A stretch of DNA of 64,000 nt from Deltaproteobacteria bacterium (lineage in GTDB: Bacteria; Myxococcota_A; UBA9160; UBA4427), in contig PBFW01000062.1 in the NCBI GenBank assembly GCA_002719955.1, positions 1 to 64,000 on the forward strand, read 5' to 3'. Shown here piece after piece: positions 9,617-18,687 of this stretch. A program made the position numbers and the translations under genes. The notes beneath the pieces were generated by a model. That model did not search any database, was not told the DNA's origin, and worked only from the letters and a program-made list of their open reading frames with translations. Position 1 is the stretch's first letter; each line of letters opens with the position of its first letter.

Positions 9617-10614
9617 GGGTGGCCCTCTGCGGAGTCCGCGGTGACCATCCTCGCGCGTTGCAACTCATGCGCGAGCGTCGGCTCCGCCGGACAGCCCCTA
9701 AGATGCCACAGCAAGAGCCCGATGCGCTCCGCTGCCCGCACTCGGGCACGCGTGAAAAAGATCGCCGGAACGCTCAAGAGCAGGACGCTGATCAGGTTTC
9801 GGAAGAGCCGTCCGAACCGGACGACCCGGACGCTTCCGGGCCCTCGCCAACGCGCCACGAATCGATAGAGCGAGCGGTGGAATTCGATCCGCGTGGCGAG
9901 CGGGGCGCGGTGTTTGCTGCTGGCCCCGAGACGGTGCTGTGCGCGAAGTCGCTCGAGATAGGCGACACGGGCCCCGGATGCGCGAACCCGAGCACAATAA
10001 TCCGTCTCCTCGAGGAAGAAGAAATAGCCCTCGTCGAAGAGTCCGATCTTCTCGAGCAACTCACCGCGAATGAAAAAGACCGCCCCTCGGACCGCCTCGA
10101 CGTCTCGCGGCCGGGCCGTGGTCTCATCCGCGGGCCCTCCTCGAGCGAACCCAGCCGGGCGAAATCTCCGCAACAGGAAATCGGGAACGAACTCCGTCAG
10201 CAGCCCGGGCGACGCATGGACCGAGCGCTGTGGACGCCCGTCGGAATGAAAGAGCGCCGGGCCGAGCACGCCGATCTCGGTCTCGTCATCGAGAACCGCA
10301 ACCGCGCCTACCAACAAATCCGGCGCGACCCGGACATCGCTGTTCAGGAGCAGGGCATGCCGCCCGCGCCGAATCCGAAGTCCCGCGTTCACCGCCGCCG
10401 CAAAGCCACGATTGCGCACCCATGCGATCAGTCGAGGGGCCAGCACAGACTCTCGCGCACGCGCCAGACTCTCGTCGCGGGAGCCGTTGTCGACGACGAT
10501 GACTTCGAGGGCGAGTTCGGGATGGGCCCGCTCGGCGTCCCGAATCGCAGCGAGACACTCCGTCAAGCAATCCTGTGCCTCGTAGCTCGGGATTACGATC
10601 GTCAGGTCGATCAT
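9613..10614 (-). CDS. Family 2 glycosyltransferase, rhamnosyltransferase-like
   Basis: A 333-residue GT2 enzyme beginning MIDLTIVIPSY. It has VIVVDNGSRDESL, then VRNRGFAAAVNAGL and ALLLNSDVRVAPDLL, the pattern of WbbL/RfbN-type rhamnosyltransferases. Later, FFLEETDYCARVRASG matches the ED-Y acceptor-side motif of that group. A hydrophobic, basic C-terminal third (SVLLLSVPAIFFTRARVR) suggests membrane contact. The ATG at 10614 overlaps the waaF stop; longer in-frame extensions upstream lie inside waaF and were rejected. A role in core or O-antigen extension is likely; the sugar is not knowable from the sequence. Confidence 0.82.
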   Translation of the reverse strand: MIDLTIVIPSYEAQDCLTECLAAIRDAERAHPELALEVIVVDNGSRDESLARARESVLAPRLIAWVRNRGFAAAVNAGLRIRRGRHALLLNSDVRVAPDLLVGAVAVLDDETEIGVLGPALFHSDGRPQRSVHASPGLLTEFVPDFLLRRFRPAGFARGGPADETTARPRDVEAVRGAVFFIRGELLEKIGLFDEGYFFFLEETDYCARVRASGARVAYLERLRAQHRLGASSKHRAPLATRIEFHRSLYRFVARWRGPGSVRVVRFGRLFRNLISVLLLSVPAIFFTRARVRAAERIGLLLWHLRGCPAEPTLAHELQRARMVTADSAEGHP

Positions 10615-11735
10615 CGGGCGAACCCAGCCGGCTCGGCGCGCCTCGGCGAATCGCCGAGATCGCGCGAAGACGCCGCGCGGGCGAGCGCCCGAACGCTGGC
10701 CGCCTCCGCAGCGTCGACATCGATCGAACGCAAGCAGCGATGATCGATCGGGCAGTGCCGGCGATAGCAGGGGCGACAATCGGAGTCCGTTTCGAGCACT
10801 TCGATCAGAGAGAGATGATCAGCGGTTTTCGCAACCGAGGTCGGTCCGAAGAAGATCACACTGGGAACCCCAAAGGCAGCGGCTACATGTCTGGCGCCCG
10901 CGTCGTTGGCAACGAGTGCACGAGCCAGGCGGAGCAGTGCTTTGAGAGCGCCGAGATCGAGCACCCCATCGAGCATGATCGCCTCGGATCGCATCGCTCG
11001 ACTCACCGCAGCGGCCCGCTCGTGCTCCCCCGGCGCAGCGAGCAATACGATCGGCAAGCCTCGCCCGCCGAGGCGGTCTGCGAGCGCCGCGTACGAATCC
11101 GCCGGCCAACATTTCGCGGCCCCGAAGCTCGCCCCCGGTGCGATGACGACCGGCGGGTTTCGAACCAGATCGGAGAGTCTGGTTCCCGCCTTCTCGAGTG
11201 CTCCGGCGAGTCGCAGCTCCTCGTCCGGCGAAACCGAGAGCGTCAATCGACACGCCTCCTCCTCGATGCCGAGTGCCTCCATCAGGGTCATGACGAAGCG
11301 CTCCCTCGACACCATCCGGCGACGGCCCCAGGCCTCTGGCGCGACGATGACGCGATGAAGCAGGGCACGGCGCAGCGGATCCCGAGCGAATCCCGTCACC
11401 CGACCCACACGCCCCAATCGCATCAACAAGGCTGAAGAAATCGATTCCGGGATCACCACCCCGAGATCGAATCGGGCTTCGGCAATCCTTGCGATGTCGG
11501 ATCGCCAGCCGGCGAATCCGCCACCGCGGGAATCCAGGGGCCAGAGCTCGTCGAAGAGGCCGGCTCCCTCGAGCAGAGGCATCAGCACGTCCGGCAGCTG
11601 GCCGACGATCTTCGCCTCGGGATAATGAGCGCGAAGCGCATGCAGCCCCGGAGTCGCCATCACGGCATCTCCGAGCCAATTCGGACAGCGAACAAGAATT
11701 CGCGCGAAACCAGAGGCCGCACCCCACGAACTCAT
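10611..11735 (-). CDS. waaF: ADP-heptose:LPS heptosyltransferase II
   Basis: A 374-residue GT9 enzyme. It starts ILVRCPNWLGDAVMATPGL, the WaaF N-terminus (WLGDxVM). The central VIAPGASFGAAKCWP is the ADP-heptose site, and the cysteine-rich end CRPCYRRHCPIDHRCL is typical of WaaF. It adds the second L-glycero-D-manno-heptose to the inner core on the cytoplasmic side. ATGA overlaps join it to waaC upstream and to a GT2 downstream. An N-terminal MSSWGAASGFAR precedes the conserved region; the exact start could be slightly later. Confidence 0.9.
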   Translation of the reverse strand: MSSWGAASGFARILVRCPNWLGDAVMATPGLHALRAHYPEAKIVGQLPDVLMPLLEGAGLFDELWPLDSRGGGFAGWRSDIARIAEARFDLGVVIPESISSALLMRLGRVGRVTGFARDPLRRALLHRVIVAPEAWGRRRMVSRERFVMTLMEALGIEEEACRLTLSVSPDEELRLAGALEKAGTRLSDLVRNPPVVIAPGASFGAAKCWPADSYAALADRLGGRGLPIVLLAAPGEHERAAAVSRAMRSEAIMLDGVLDLGALKALLRLARALVANDAGARHVAAAFGVPSVIFFGPTSVAKTADHLSLIEVLETDSDCRPCYRRHCPIDHRCLRSIDVDAAEAASVRALARAASSRDLGDSPRRAEPAGFAR

Positions 11736-13006
11736 CTGGCGGGCTCACCGCGCGTCGACCCGCTCACCGGAATCTCCGCGCGCGTCTCGAGCGCGGCCGT
11801 AAGAGCAGCGGAGGAGGTTCTCAGGAGATCTCTCGTCGTCTCGGCCACTGCGGCGGCGGGAATCGCCCGCATACAGACGGGATCAGCGCATCCCCGACGG
11901 CAGGGGCTGCATGCCAATGGAACATGGAGCCGACGGGCCGGTGTGGCCCGCCAGGGTTCGTTTTGGATCGGGTGGGTCGGCCCCAGAAGCTGCACAACGG
12001 GAATACCCGCGAGAGAAGCCGCGTGGAGCGGACCCGAATCGCAGGCGACGAAGACCCCTGCTCGGGCCACCAGCGCGAGCAGATCATCGAAGGATCGCGT
12101 TTCGGGGGCCGCCACGAGCGCGCCCTCTGCGCGTCGAACGATCTCTTCGGAGAGATTCCGTTCATGTCGATTCGGGCCGGCGGCGAGCCAGACCTCGCTG
12201 CCCTCTCCCGCCAGATATTTCGCCACCGCCGCCCAGGCCTCCGGCGAATAGCGTTTGTGGCGGGCCCCGGCACTGCTGCCCGGATGGATGAGAACGAATC
12301 CGCTGGCGCGCTCGCGGCCGACCGCGCGCAAGCGTGCGCTCAGGCGAGCCCGAGCGAGTGAGGACGGTTTGAGAAGGGGCCGTTCGGGCAGCCTGATGTC
12401 CGCGCCCAGCGCGCACACGAGCGCCTCGTTTCGATCGTATCGCGAGAGCTCGGGCGCGGGTGACACGACCATCCGATTGACGAAGAGCGAGGAGAACTCG
12501 CGACCGGCAGGAGGCGCGAAGCCGAATCGCGCCTGCGCCCCCGAGAGACGTGCGAGCAAACCACTCTTGAAGAGGCCGTGGAAGTCGACCGTCAGCTCGA
12601 AGCGCCGGCGGCGGAGCGTGTCCATGAACCCGCGCAGCTGGCACGCAAAGGAAAGGCCATCCCCCTCTCGCAGCGCGTCCCCGAGGTCCGCCCGAGGAAA
12701 GACCAGCGCCTCATCCACGAATCCTGCTGCGTCGACGACACCCGCCGAAGCCGGTTCGACCAGCCAGCTGATATGCGCCCCGGGATAGAGCGAGCGAATC
12801 GCCGCCACCGCCGGCAGCGTGCGAATGACATCTCCCATCGCCCCGAGTCGAAGGATCAGAATGCGATCCGCCACGGGCGGTCGCCGCGGGGGCCCAACCG
12901 GTGCTGCCGCGCGGTCCCCGGCAGCAGCGGGACGATCCGCCCCGAGGCCTGCTTTTCCGGGCGCATCGGGTCCGGGCAAGAGACGATGGGGCGGGCGCTG
13001 TGTCAT
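11732..13006 (-). CDS. waaC: ADP-heptose:LPS heptosyltransferase I-like protein
   Basis: A 424-residue GT9 protein. The conserved part begins ILILRLGAMGDVIRTLPAV, the WaaC form. VDFHGLFKSGLLARLSGA and VLIHPGSSAGARHKRYSP follow, then FVACDSGPLHAASLAG and LLGPTHPIQNEP. It should add the first heptose to Kdo. About 45 proline- and arginine-rich residues precede the domain when the ATG at 13006 is used. The true start may be nearer the domain; the in-frame extension further upstream runs into the lptF promoter region and was rejected. It is the first gene of the core operon, divergent from lptF. Confidence 0.85.
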   Translation of the reverse strand: MTQRPPHRLLPGPDAPGKAGLGADRPAAAGDRAAAPVGPPRRPPVADRILILRLGAMGDVIRTLPAVAAIRSLYPGAHISWLVEPASAGVVDAAGFVDEALVFPRADLGDALREGDGLSFACQLRGFMDTLRRRRFELTVDFHGLFKSGLLARLSGAQARFGFAPPAGREFSSLFVNRMVVSPAPELSRYDRNEALVCALGADIRLPERPLLKPSSLARARLSARLRAVGRERASGFVLIHPGSSAGARHKRYSPEAWAAVAKYLAGEGSEVWLAAGPNRHERNLSEEIVRRAEGALVAAPETRSFDDLLALVARAGVFVACDSGPLHAASLAGIPVVQLLGPTHPIQNEPWRATPARRLHVPLACSPCRRGCADPVCMRAIPAAAVAETTRDLLRTSSAALTAALETRAEIPVSGSTRGEPAR

Positions 13007-13112
13007 ATCTAGCTTCGATCGAATCGGGCGAATGCGCACGGGTATCGGAACAATCAGGCGGTTCTCGTGGAGCACCTCGCCCCGCCGCGACCCGACCGAT
13101 AGGATACGGAGC

Positions 13113-14291
13113 ATGCGAATCTCGCGCACCCTCTCGATCCACGTGATGCGCGAGACCCTCCTCTACTGCACGTTGGCTTTCCTCGTGCTGACGCTCGTAC
13201 TGTTGACGCAGAACCTCCTTCGACGCCTGGACGATCTCTTTCAGGTGGGAATGACCCTCGCAGACGTCAGCACCGTCATCCAATGCATCGCTCCGATCGC
13301 ATTCTCCTATTCGATTCCCCTCGCCCTCCTGATCGGCATCCTGCTGGCGATTCGACGGATGAGCACGGATGGTGAACTCCTTGCACTCCGCGCGGTGGGA
13401 CTCAGCCCGCTCGCTTTTCTGATTCCTTTTCTGGCGCTGGGAATGCTTGCGACGAGTCTGTCCGCATGGATTCTGAATTCCGTCGAATACGCGTCGCGCG
13501 CTGAACTCGTGCTGCTCTTCAAACACATCGCGGCGCGGGGCGCGATCATCGAGCCCGGCAAGTTCATGTGGATCGGACGCCACCAGATCTTCGTCGATGG
13601 TCGCGACCGGGATGGCACCCTCTCGGGCGTCATGCTCCATGATCCCGGCAGGCTCCATCCGGCACGTGACGACCGTCCGGAAGCCGAGCCGAATAACCAA
13701 CGCGGTCTCGGCTATCGCATCTTCGCTGCACAGGGACAATTCGTTTTCGATGCGTCGACCTACGAGATCCAGCTCGATCTTCGAGACGGCGATATCCACT
13801 TCGACCCGCACGATGAGGCCCCCAGAAGATACGAACGAATCCACTTCGAAACGTTTTCGTATCGACTCGGGGTCGGGCACCTGATCGGGACGGAATTCGG
13901 ACCGACTCGCCCGAAACAGATGACAGCGGAGGAGTTGAGGACCGTATTGGTTCAAGCGGACGCCGGCGACCCACTCAGCGAACTCAATCAGAGGGACCCC
14001 ATCGAATACGCACTCGAGATCCACCGCCGAAGCGCGCTCCCCTTCGCCCCCCTTCTCTTCGTGGCCATCGGCGTCCCGATCGCCCTGATCAGCGAACATC
14101 GCGGCCGAAACCTGGGACTCCTCTTCGTTCTGGCTGCCGCGTTCGGCTATTACGCGCTCGGATCACTCTGCGAAGCCATGGCCCTGGGCGGTTGGATCAG
14201 CCCCGCCCCTGCACGATGGTTTCCCAATCTCTTCTTTCTCGGTTTCTCGCTGGTTCTCGCCCAGACCGCCCGCAATCGGATCCCCGAATGA
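13113..14291 (+). CDS. lptF: LPS export permease LptF/LptG family
   Basis: A 392-residue YjgP/YjgQ permease, part of the LptBFG transporter that pulls LPS from the inner membrane. MRISRTLSIHVMRETLL precedes the first helix (TLAFLVLTLVLLTQNLLRRL). Two further N-terminal helices follow, then a periplasmic jellyroll domain of about 200 residues and three C-terminal helices (LLFVLAAAFGYYALGSLCEA). AGGA lies about eight bases before the ATG at 13113. The paired second permease gene is not in the window. The stop overlaps the kinase start (ATGA). I call it LptF by family; LptG is possible. Confidence 0.85.
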   Translation: MRISRTLSIHVMRETLLYCTLAFLVLTLVLLTQNLLRRLDDLFQVGMTLADVSTVIQCIAPIAFSYSIPLALLIGILLAIRRMSTDGELLALRAVGLSPLAFLIPFLALGMLATSLSAWILNSVEYASRAELVLLFKHIAARGAIIEPGKFMWIGRHQIFVDGRDRDGTLSGVMLHDPGRLHPARDDRPEAEPNNQRGLGYRIFAAQGQFVFDASTYEIQLDLRDGDIHFDPHDEAPRRYERIHFETFSYRLGVGHLIGTEFGPTRPKQMTAEELRTVLVQADAGDPLSELNQRDPIEYALEIHRRSALPFAPLLFVAIGVPIALISEHRGRNLGLLFVLAAAFGYYALGSLCEAMALGGWISPAPARWFPNLFFLGFSLVLAQTARNRIPE

Positions 14292-15160
14292 CGCGAGGAA
14301 TCGAGGCGGCTGAGATCCGCGCCCGTGGGTTCCGACTCAGGGTGGCCCCGGAATACGAAATTCGCTGCAGGCAGAGCGGGCTCGTCGACGCGAGATCATG
14401 CGACGCTCTCCACGCCTCAGCGCCCAGAATTCCCGGAGGCCGCAGCGAGAACTACCTCCTCGAGGGCACCACGTGGGGGGACTCGATTCGATTGCGTCCC
14501 AGCCGCCGCGGAGGCTGGCTCGCCCCCCTCCTCGGTGACCGGTTCCTGAGCCCGAAGCGAGCCTTGCGCGAATTCGACAAATGGCTCGATCTGCGGTCGC
14601 AGGGCGTCTCGCTCCCGCAGCCGGTGCTCGCCATGAGTCGACGGCGCGGCGTCTTCTGGCGATCCTCCCTCGCGACACGCGAGTTGCCACAGGCGCAAGA
14701 CGGAGCGCGTTGGCTCGGATCCCGTCCCGGCGATGCCGCCCTCTTCGCGACCGGCAAAGTGCTCGCCCGAGCGCTTCGCCAGTTCCACGATGCCGGCGCG
14801 ATTCACGGCGATCTCCATTTGCGAAATATTCTCTTCGAAACCGGAGACAGTGAACGTGTCGGCGGAGCACCCCGCTGCTGGTTGATCGATCTCGACCGCA
14901 CGCGAATCCGCGATCGCGTCACACCTGCCGATCGGATGCGCGAATGGATGCGCCTCGCCCGCTCGATCGAAAAGAGGGGGCTCGCGAAGGAGATCTCCCC
15001 ACGTCTCCGCGCCCGCCTGCTCCGGGCCTATTGCGACGGTGACCGGTCACTCCGACGCGCGATGCTCGAATGCGTGCCGCGCGAAATCCGTCGCACCGCT
15101 CGCCACCGTTTCGCCTGGTCCTTCCGCCGAAGATTCCACGCGGAACCTCGAAAGGCGTAG
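14288..15160 (+). CDS. Lipopolysaccharide kinase (Kdo/WaaP-type PKL fold)
   Basis: A 290-residue protein-kinase-like enzyme. The catalytic loop is HGDLHLRNILF, with Asp and Asn in the HxDLHxxN form used by Kdo and WaaP kinases, followed by WLIDLDRTRI with the metal-binding Asp. The N-lobe has SENYLLEGTTWGDSIRLRPS. It is translationally coupled to lptF by an ATGA overlap. This suggests it phosphorylates inner-core sugar before export, which would add negative charge to LPS. The exact acceptor (Kdo or heptose) cannot be told. The gene ends nine bases from the convergent lpxK end. Confidence 0.8.
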   Translation: MTRGIEAAEIRARGFRLRVAPEYEIRCRQSGLVDARSCDALHASAPRIPGGRSENYLLEGTTWGDSIRLRPSRRGGWLAPLLGDRFLSPKRALREFDKWLDLRSQGVSLPQPVLAMSRRRGVFWRSSLATRELPQAQDGARWLGSRPGDAALFATGKVLARALRQFHDAGAIHGDLHLRNILFETGDSERVGGAPRCWLIDLDRTRIRDRVTPADRMREWMRLARSIEKRGLAKEISPRLRARLLRAYCDGDRSLRRAMLECVPREIRRTARHRFAWSFRRRFHAEPRKA

Positions 15161-15169
15161 TCCCCTGCG

Positions 15170-16228
15170 TCAGGCCAGGCGCCCTGCTTTACGCAGGCTC
15201 CTCTCCAGCTGCTCGAGCACCCGTGGCTCCTCCTCGATCTCCGCCTCGATCCGGAGCACAAAGAGCGAGGCCCCCTCGATCCAGCTGGGGAGGATCTTGA
15301 GGGCATCCTTCTCCGTCGTCACCCAGAGCGCGGCCGAATCTTCGAGGGCCCGACAATCCGCGGCGCGGTAGACGTGGTGATCCGGGAAGATTCGCTCGGC
15401 AACCACTTCGGCCCCGAGCCCTTCGATCGTCGCTCGCAGGGAGGCCGGACGTGCGATTCCCGCGAGCAGCCCGACGCGCAACCCCTCGAGCCAGTCGGCC
15501 GAACGCTGCGCCGCTCGATCGATCCGCACGAGGTCGATCGGGCGTCGATGCGCTTGGATCACCTCCAACCCCGCGGCTTCCTGCGCCCTGATCTGCGCGC
15601 CTCGCGTCCCAGCTTCACCACCGTCGACGAGGCAGAGCCAATCGGCCTGGCCGAGCACCGAGATCGGCTCTCGAAGCGGGCCGGCGGGCAGAAGCCTTCC
15701 ATTTCCGAAACCCGCGATGCCGTCGACGCATACGATGTCGAGGTCGCGGGGAAGACAATGGTGTTGAAAACCATCGTCGAGGATGAGGATCTGCGCGTCA
15801 AAGGCCGAAACCGCATGGTGCCCCACGATCCGCCGATCACGGCCGACCAGAACGGGTACCCCCGGCGCATGACCCGCCAACACCAGGGACTCGTCACCGG
15901 ACTCTTCGACGCTCGAGCGAACCCGGGACCCATCCGAAACGACCCGAACCCGATCCCGCGAGCCACCCCGATATCCGCGACTCGCCAACACCACCCGCCA
16001 ACCTCTTTTCGAGAGACCGAGGGCCAGGCGGGCGGCCACGGGGGTCTTCCCCGCGCCACCGACCGTGAGCGCGCCAACGCTCACGACGGCGCAGGCAAGA
16101 TGCCCCCGCACGGGTTCGCCACGCTTCATCCAGGCACGATGAACCCGGGCGCCGAGGCCGTAGAAAAAGGCGGCCAGGCGCCAACCAACACCCCCTCTCG
16201 TGTGAAGCTCAGGAGGTCGGGGGAGCAT
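15170..16228 (-). CDS. lpxK: Tetraacyldisaccharide 4'-kinase
   Basis: A 352-residue inner-membrane lipid A kinase. The P-loop region GALTVGGAGKTPVAARLA is the unusual LpxK Walker A. LASRGYRGG and ILDDGFQHHCLPRDLDIV are family hallmarks, the latter carrying the catalytic Asp. An N-terminal hydrophobic stretch (WRLAAFFYGLGA) fits the membrane anchor. It phosphorylates lipid A at the 4' position. The gene starts inside the end of waaA (20-base overlap) and follows lpxB-waaA in pathway order. Confidence 0.92.
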   Translation of the reverse strand: MLPRPPELHTRGGVGWRLAAFFYGLGARVHRAWMKRGEPVRGHLACAVVSVGALTVGGAGKTPVAARLALGLSKRGWRVVLASRGYRGGSRDRVRVVSDGSRVRSSVEESGDESLVLAGHAPGVPVLVGRDRRIVGHHAVSAFDAQILILDDGFQHHCLPRDLDIVCVDGIAGFGNGRLLPAGPLREPISVLGQADWLCLVDGGEAGTRGAQIRAQEAAGLEVIQAHRRPIDLVRIDRAAQRSADWLEGLRVGLLAGIARPASLRATIEGLGAEVVAERIFPDHHVYRAADCRALEDSAALWVTTEKDALKILPSWIEGASLFVLRIEAEIEEEPRVLEQLERSLRKAGRLA

Positions 16229-17474
16229 GCCGCTCGAGCACCTCTTCGATCATGGCCCGGGTCTGCTCGACGCTGCCACGATGGGACTCCAGGGTCTCTC
16301 GCCCGATCTCCCCACGCACGCGACATGCCTCGAGATCATCGAAACCAGAGACGATCTCGGCGGCCAGCGCCTCGGGCGACGAGCCCCGCCTCCCCGCGCC
16401 TCCGACCTCGAGGATCTCCACGACTTTACGGACATTCTCGCATCGGGGTCCGAACAGGACCGGGCAACCCGCATGCACGGGCTCGACCAGATTATGCCCG
16501 CCGACGGGAACAAGCGTGCCCCCCACGAAGGCGATCGAGGCCGTCGCGTAGAGCGCCGCGAGCTCGCCGAGCGTGTCCAGAACGAGCACCTCACCCGGTA
16601 CGAGGTGTCGGCCCTCGAGTTCGCTGCGTCGGTGGACCCGGCGCAGACGCGCCCGACAGAGACGAACGATTTCAGCCGCGCGGCCGATCTCTCGGGGCGC
16701 GAGCACGAGGATGAATGCATGCCCCGCCTTTTCGGCGTCCTCGATCCCATCGAGAAGCGCCTCCTCCTCGCCGGGGTGGGTGCTCCCACCGATGACGACC
16801 GGTGCGTCCGCGAGGGCGCGGATCAGATCGATCGCGAGCGCCGGTTGGTCCGTTGGCGGATCGAGCTTGAGGTCACCGGTCACCCTCACGCGTTCTTCGG
16901 GCACGCCGAGTTCGACGAAACGTTCCGCATCCAGATCGGTTCGAGCCCCGACGGCCGCGACATGCCGCAGCGTCAAGGCCATCAAACGACGGATTTTTCG
17001 ATAGCGCGGAAAGGATCGATCCGAGAGCCGGCCAGAAGCGACGACAACAGGAATCTCGTGACGCGCACAGGATGCGATCCAGCTTGGCCAGAGTTCGGTC
17101 TCGATCAGGACCGAGAGCCCGGGGCGCCCCCGCCGGATCGCCGCCGCGACGCACCACGGATGATCGAAGGGGGCGAGATTTGAATCGATCTCCGGCAGAT
17201 CCCGCCTGAAAACCTCGCGACCGGGAAGCGTCGAAGTGGAAGTGCGAACCAGGTGCCCCGCCTCTGCCAGCGCGTTGACCAGCCGCGTCGCGGCCTTCGC
17301 CTCGCCGACACTCGATGCATGTACCCAGAGACGCTCGTCGCTGGCCGATTCGATTCGACCCAATCGTTCGCCCAGTCCATGACGCAATCGGGGACGCGCG
17401 AGCAGCGCCGCTGCGACAACAGGCGAGAGAGCGACGGCCATCAAGGCGGCCAGACTATGACCGAGCGGTCCCAA
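16209..17474 (-). CDS. waaA: 3-deoxy-D-manno-octulosonic-acid (Kdo) transferase
   Basis: A 421-residue GT30 enzyme that puts Kdo on lipid IVA. A hydrophobic N-terminal anchor (LAALMAVALSPVVAAALL) is followed by HGLGERLGR, then WVHASSVGEAKAA with the conserved catalytic Glu region. Later come LIETELWPSWI and the nucleotide-site block FVGGTLVPVGGHNLVEP. The start is debatable. I prefer the TTG at 17474, because GGAGG lies six bases upstream and the length matches the family; a GTG at 17522 and an ATG at 17441 lack a good site. It overlaps the lpxB end by 20 bases. Confidence 0.88.
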   Translation of the reverse strand: MGPLGHSLAALMAVALSPVVAAALLARPRLRHGLGERLGRIESASDERLWVHASSVGEAKAATRLVNALAEAGHLVRTSTSTLPGREVFRRDLPEIDSNLAPFDHPWCVAAAIRRGRPGLSVLIETELWPSWIASCARHEIPVVVASGRLSDRSFPRYRKIRRLMALTLRHVAAVGARTDLDAERFVELGVPEERVRVTGDLKLDPPTDQPALAIDLIRALADAPVVIGGSTHPGEEEALLDGIEDAEKAGHAFILVLAPREIGRAAEIVRLCRARLRRVHRRSELEGRHLVPGEVLVLDTLGELAALYATASIAFVGGTLVPVGGHNLVEPVHAGCPVLFGPRCENVRKVVEILEVGGAGRRGSSPEALAAEIVSGFDDLEACRVRGEIGRETLESHRGSVEQTRAMIEEVLERHAPPTS

Positions 17475-18687
17475 GCATCTCCTCCACGAGGCCCACCACG
17501 CGCGTGGTAGCCCCCGGCTCACCGAGGCGCGCGCGCGCGCGCCGAAACGCCTCGATCTGTTTTCGGCCGGCGAGACTCGAAGACGCCCCCCCCAAGGACG
17601 GCTCCCTCGGCGGACCCGACGACCTCGACTCTACGCTCTCTCTCCCAAAGAGTGGCGCAAGTGCGCCCGCGATTCGATCCGGGGTCGCATCCCCCTGCAG
17701 CAACTCTGGCACGATCGCCTCCCCCAGGATCAGATTCGGCAGCGAGAGCCAGGGCATTTCGACGGCGCGGCGCGCGGCCCAGGCCGTGAGCGGATGGGCC
17801 CGTCCAATCACGACCATCGGCCGTTCGCGCAGCATCAACTCCGCCGTCACCTTGCCCGGTTTCGCGACCGCCACATCGATCGCGTCCAGCAGCCTCTGCC
17901 CCCCCGGCTCGAACCGGATCGGGCCCGGGACACCGGTCTCTCTCGCCAGCGCACGAATCCAATCGGGATCGAGCGATGGCGCCAATCCAATGATCGCCTC
18001 GAGATCCGCGAGGGCGGGCTCCCGATCACGGAGTCGCGCAAAAGCCGCGAGCTGAAGGGGGAGATGACGCACGACTTCGTTGCGCCGACTCCCGGGCAGG
18101 ATTCCCAACAGCGGAGACTTCGCCTCGATCCCAAGTGTGCTGCGCGCACGGACGCGTGTGTCGAACGCGAGCGGTTTCGCGACCCTCGTGTCGAGAATGG
18201 GATGACCGACAAGATCTGCCTCGACACCTCGATCGAGATAGAAATCGCGTTCGAAGGGGAAGAGCACCGCGATGCGATCCGTCCGCGCAGCGAGCTTATG
18301 CAGCCGCCCCGCACGCCAGGCCCAGACCTGGGGAGCGATATAGTAGAGCACCTGCGCGTCGCTGCGAGCCCGGATCTGGCGCGCGAGGGGGAGATTGAAT
18401 CCACCCGAGTCGATGAGCACGACGAGATCCGGTTTCATTTCCCGCAACGCGCGCATCATCGCCCGCCAGGCCCGCACGATCCGCCGGACACTCGTCGCAA
18501 TCTCGACGAACCCGCCGATCGCTAGCGCGCGCTGGTCCGCGACCAACTCGACGCCGGCCGCGGCCATTTCGGTCCCGCCGAGTCCCACGAAACGGGTCTC
18601 GGGCATTCGAACTCGAAGGGCACGTACGAGCTCAGCCGCATGGGCTTCGCCCGAAGCGTCACCCGCGGACAGCAGGATCGTCGCCAT
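17455..18687 (-). CDS. lpxB: Lipid-A-disaccharide synthase
   Basis: A 410-residue GT19 enzyme that joins UDP-diacylglucosamine and lipid X. It begins MATILLSAGDASGEAHAAEL, the LpxB signature, with VLIDSGGFNLPLA, YYIAPQVWAWRAGR and ILPGSRRNEV further on and the VAKPGKVTAELML block near the end. The ATG at 18687 has GAGGGG seven bases upstream. The C-terminal third contains a Ser/Pro/Gly-rich insert of about 20 residues (ESRSSGPPREPSLGG). Its coding DNA includes an 8-C run, and a (GC)n run lies further on. Neither interrupts the frame here. Confidence 0.93.
   Translation of the reverse strand: MATILLSAGDASGEAHAAELVRALRVRMPETRFVGLGGTEMAAAGVELVADQRALAIGGFVEIATSVRRIVRAWRAMMRALREMKPDLVVLIDSGGFNLPLARQIRARSDAQVLYYIAPQVWAWRAGRLHKLAARTDRIAVLFPFERDFYLDRGVEADLVGHPILDTRVAKPLAFDTRVRARSTLGIEAKSPLLGILPGSRRNEVVRHLPLQLAAFARLRDREPALADLEAIIGLAPSLDPDWIRALARETGVPGPIRFEPGGQRLLDAIDVAVAKPGKVTAELMLRERPMVVIGRAHPLTAWAARRAVEMPWLSLPNLILGEAIVPELLQGDATPDRIAGALAPLFGRESVESRSSGPPREPSLGGASSSLAGRKQIEAFRRARARLGEPGATTRVVGLVEEMLGTARS

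Noticed and set aside
17529..17542. (GC)n repeat in lpxB as a phase-variation site
   Set aside because: Short GC dinucleotide runs are common at this base composition (another lies in ribD near 48760), and the frame is intact.
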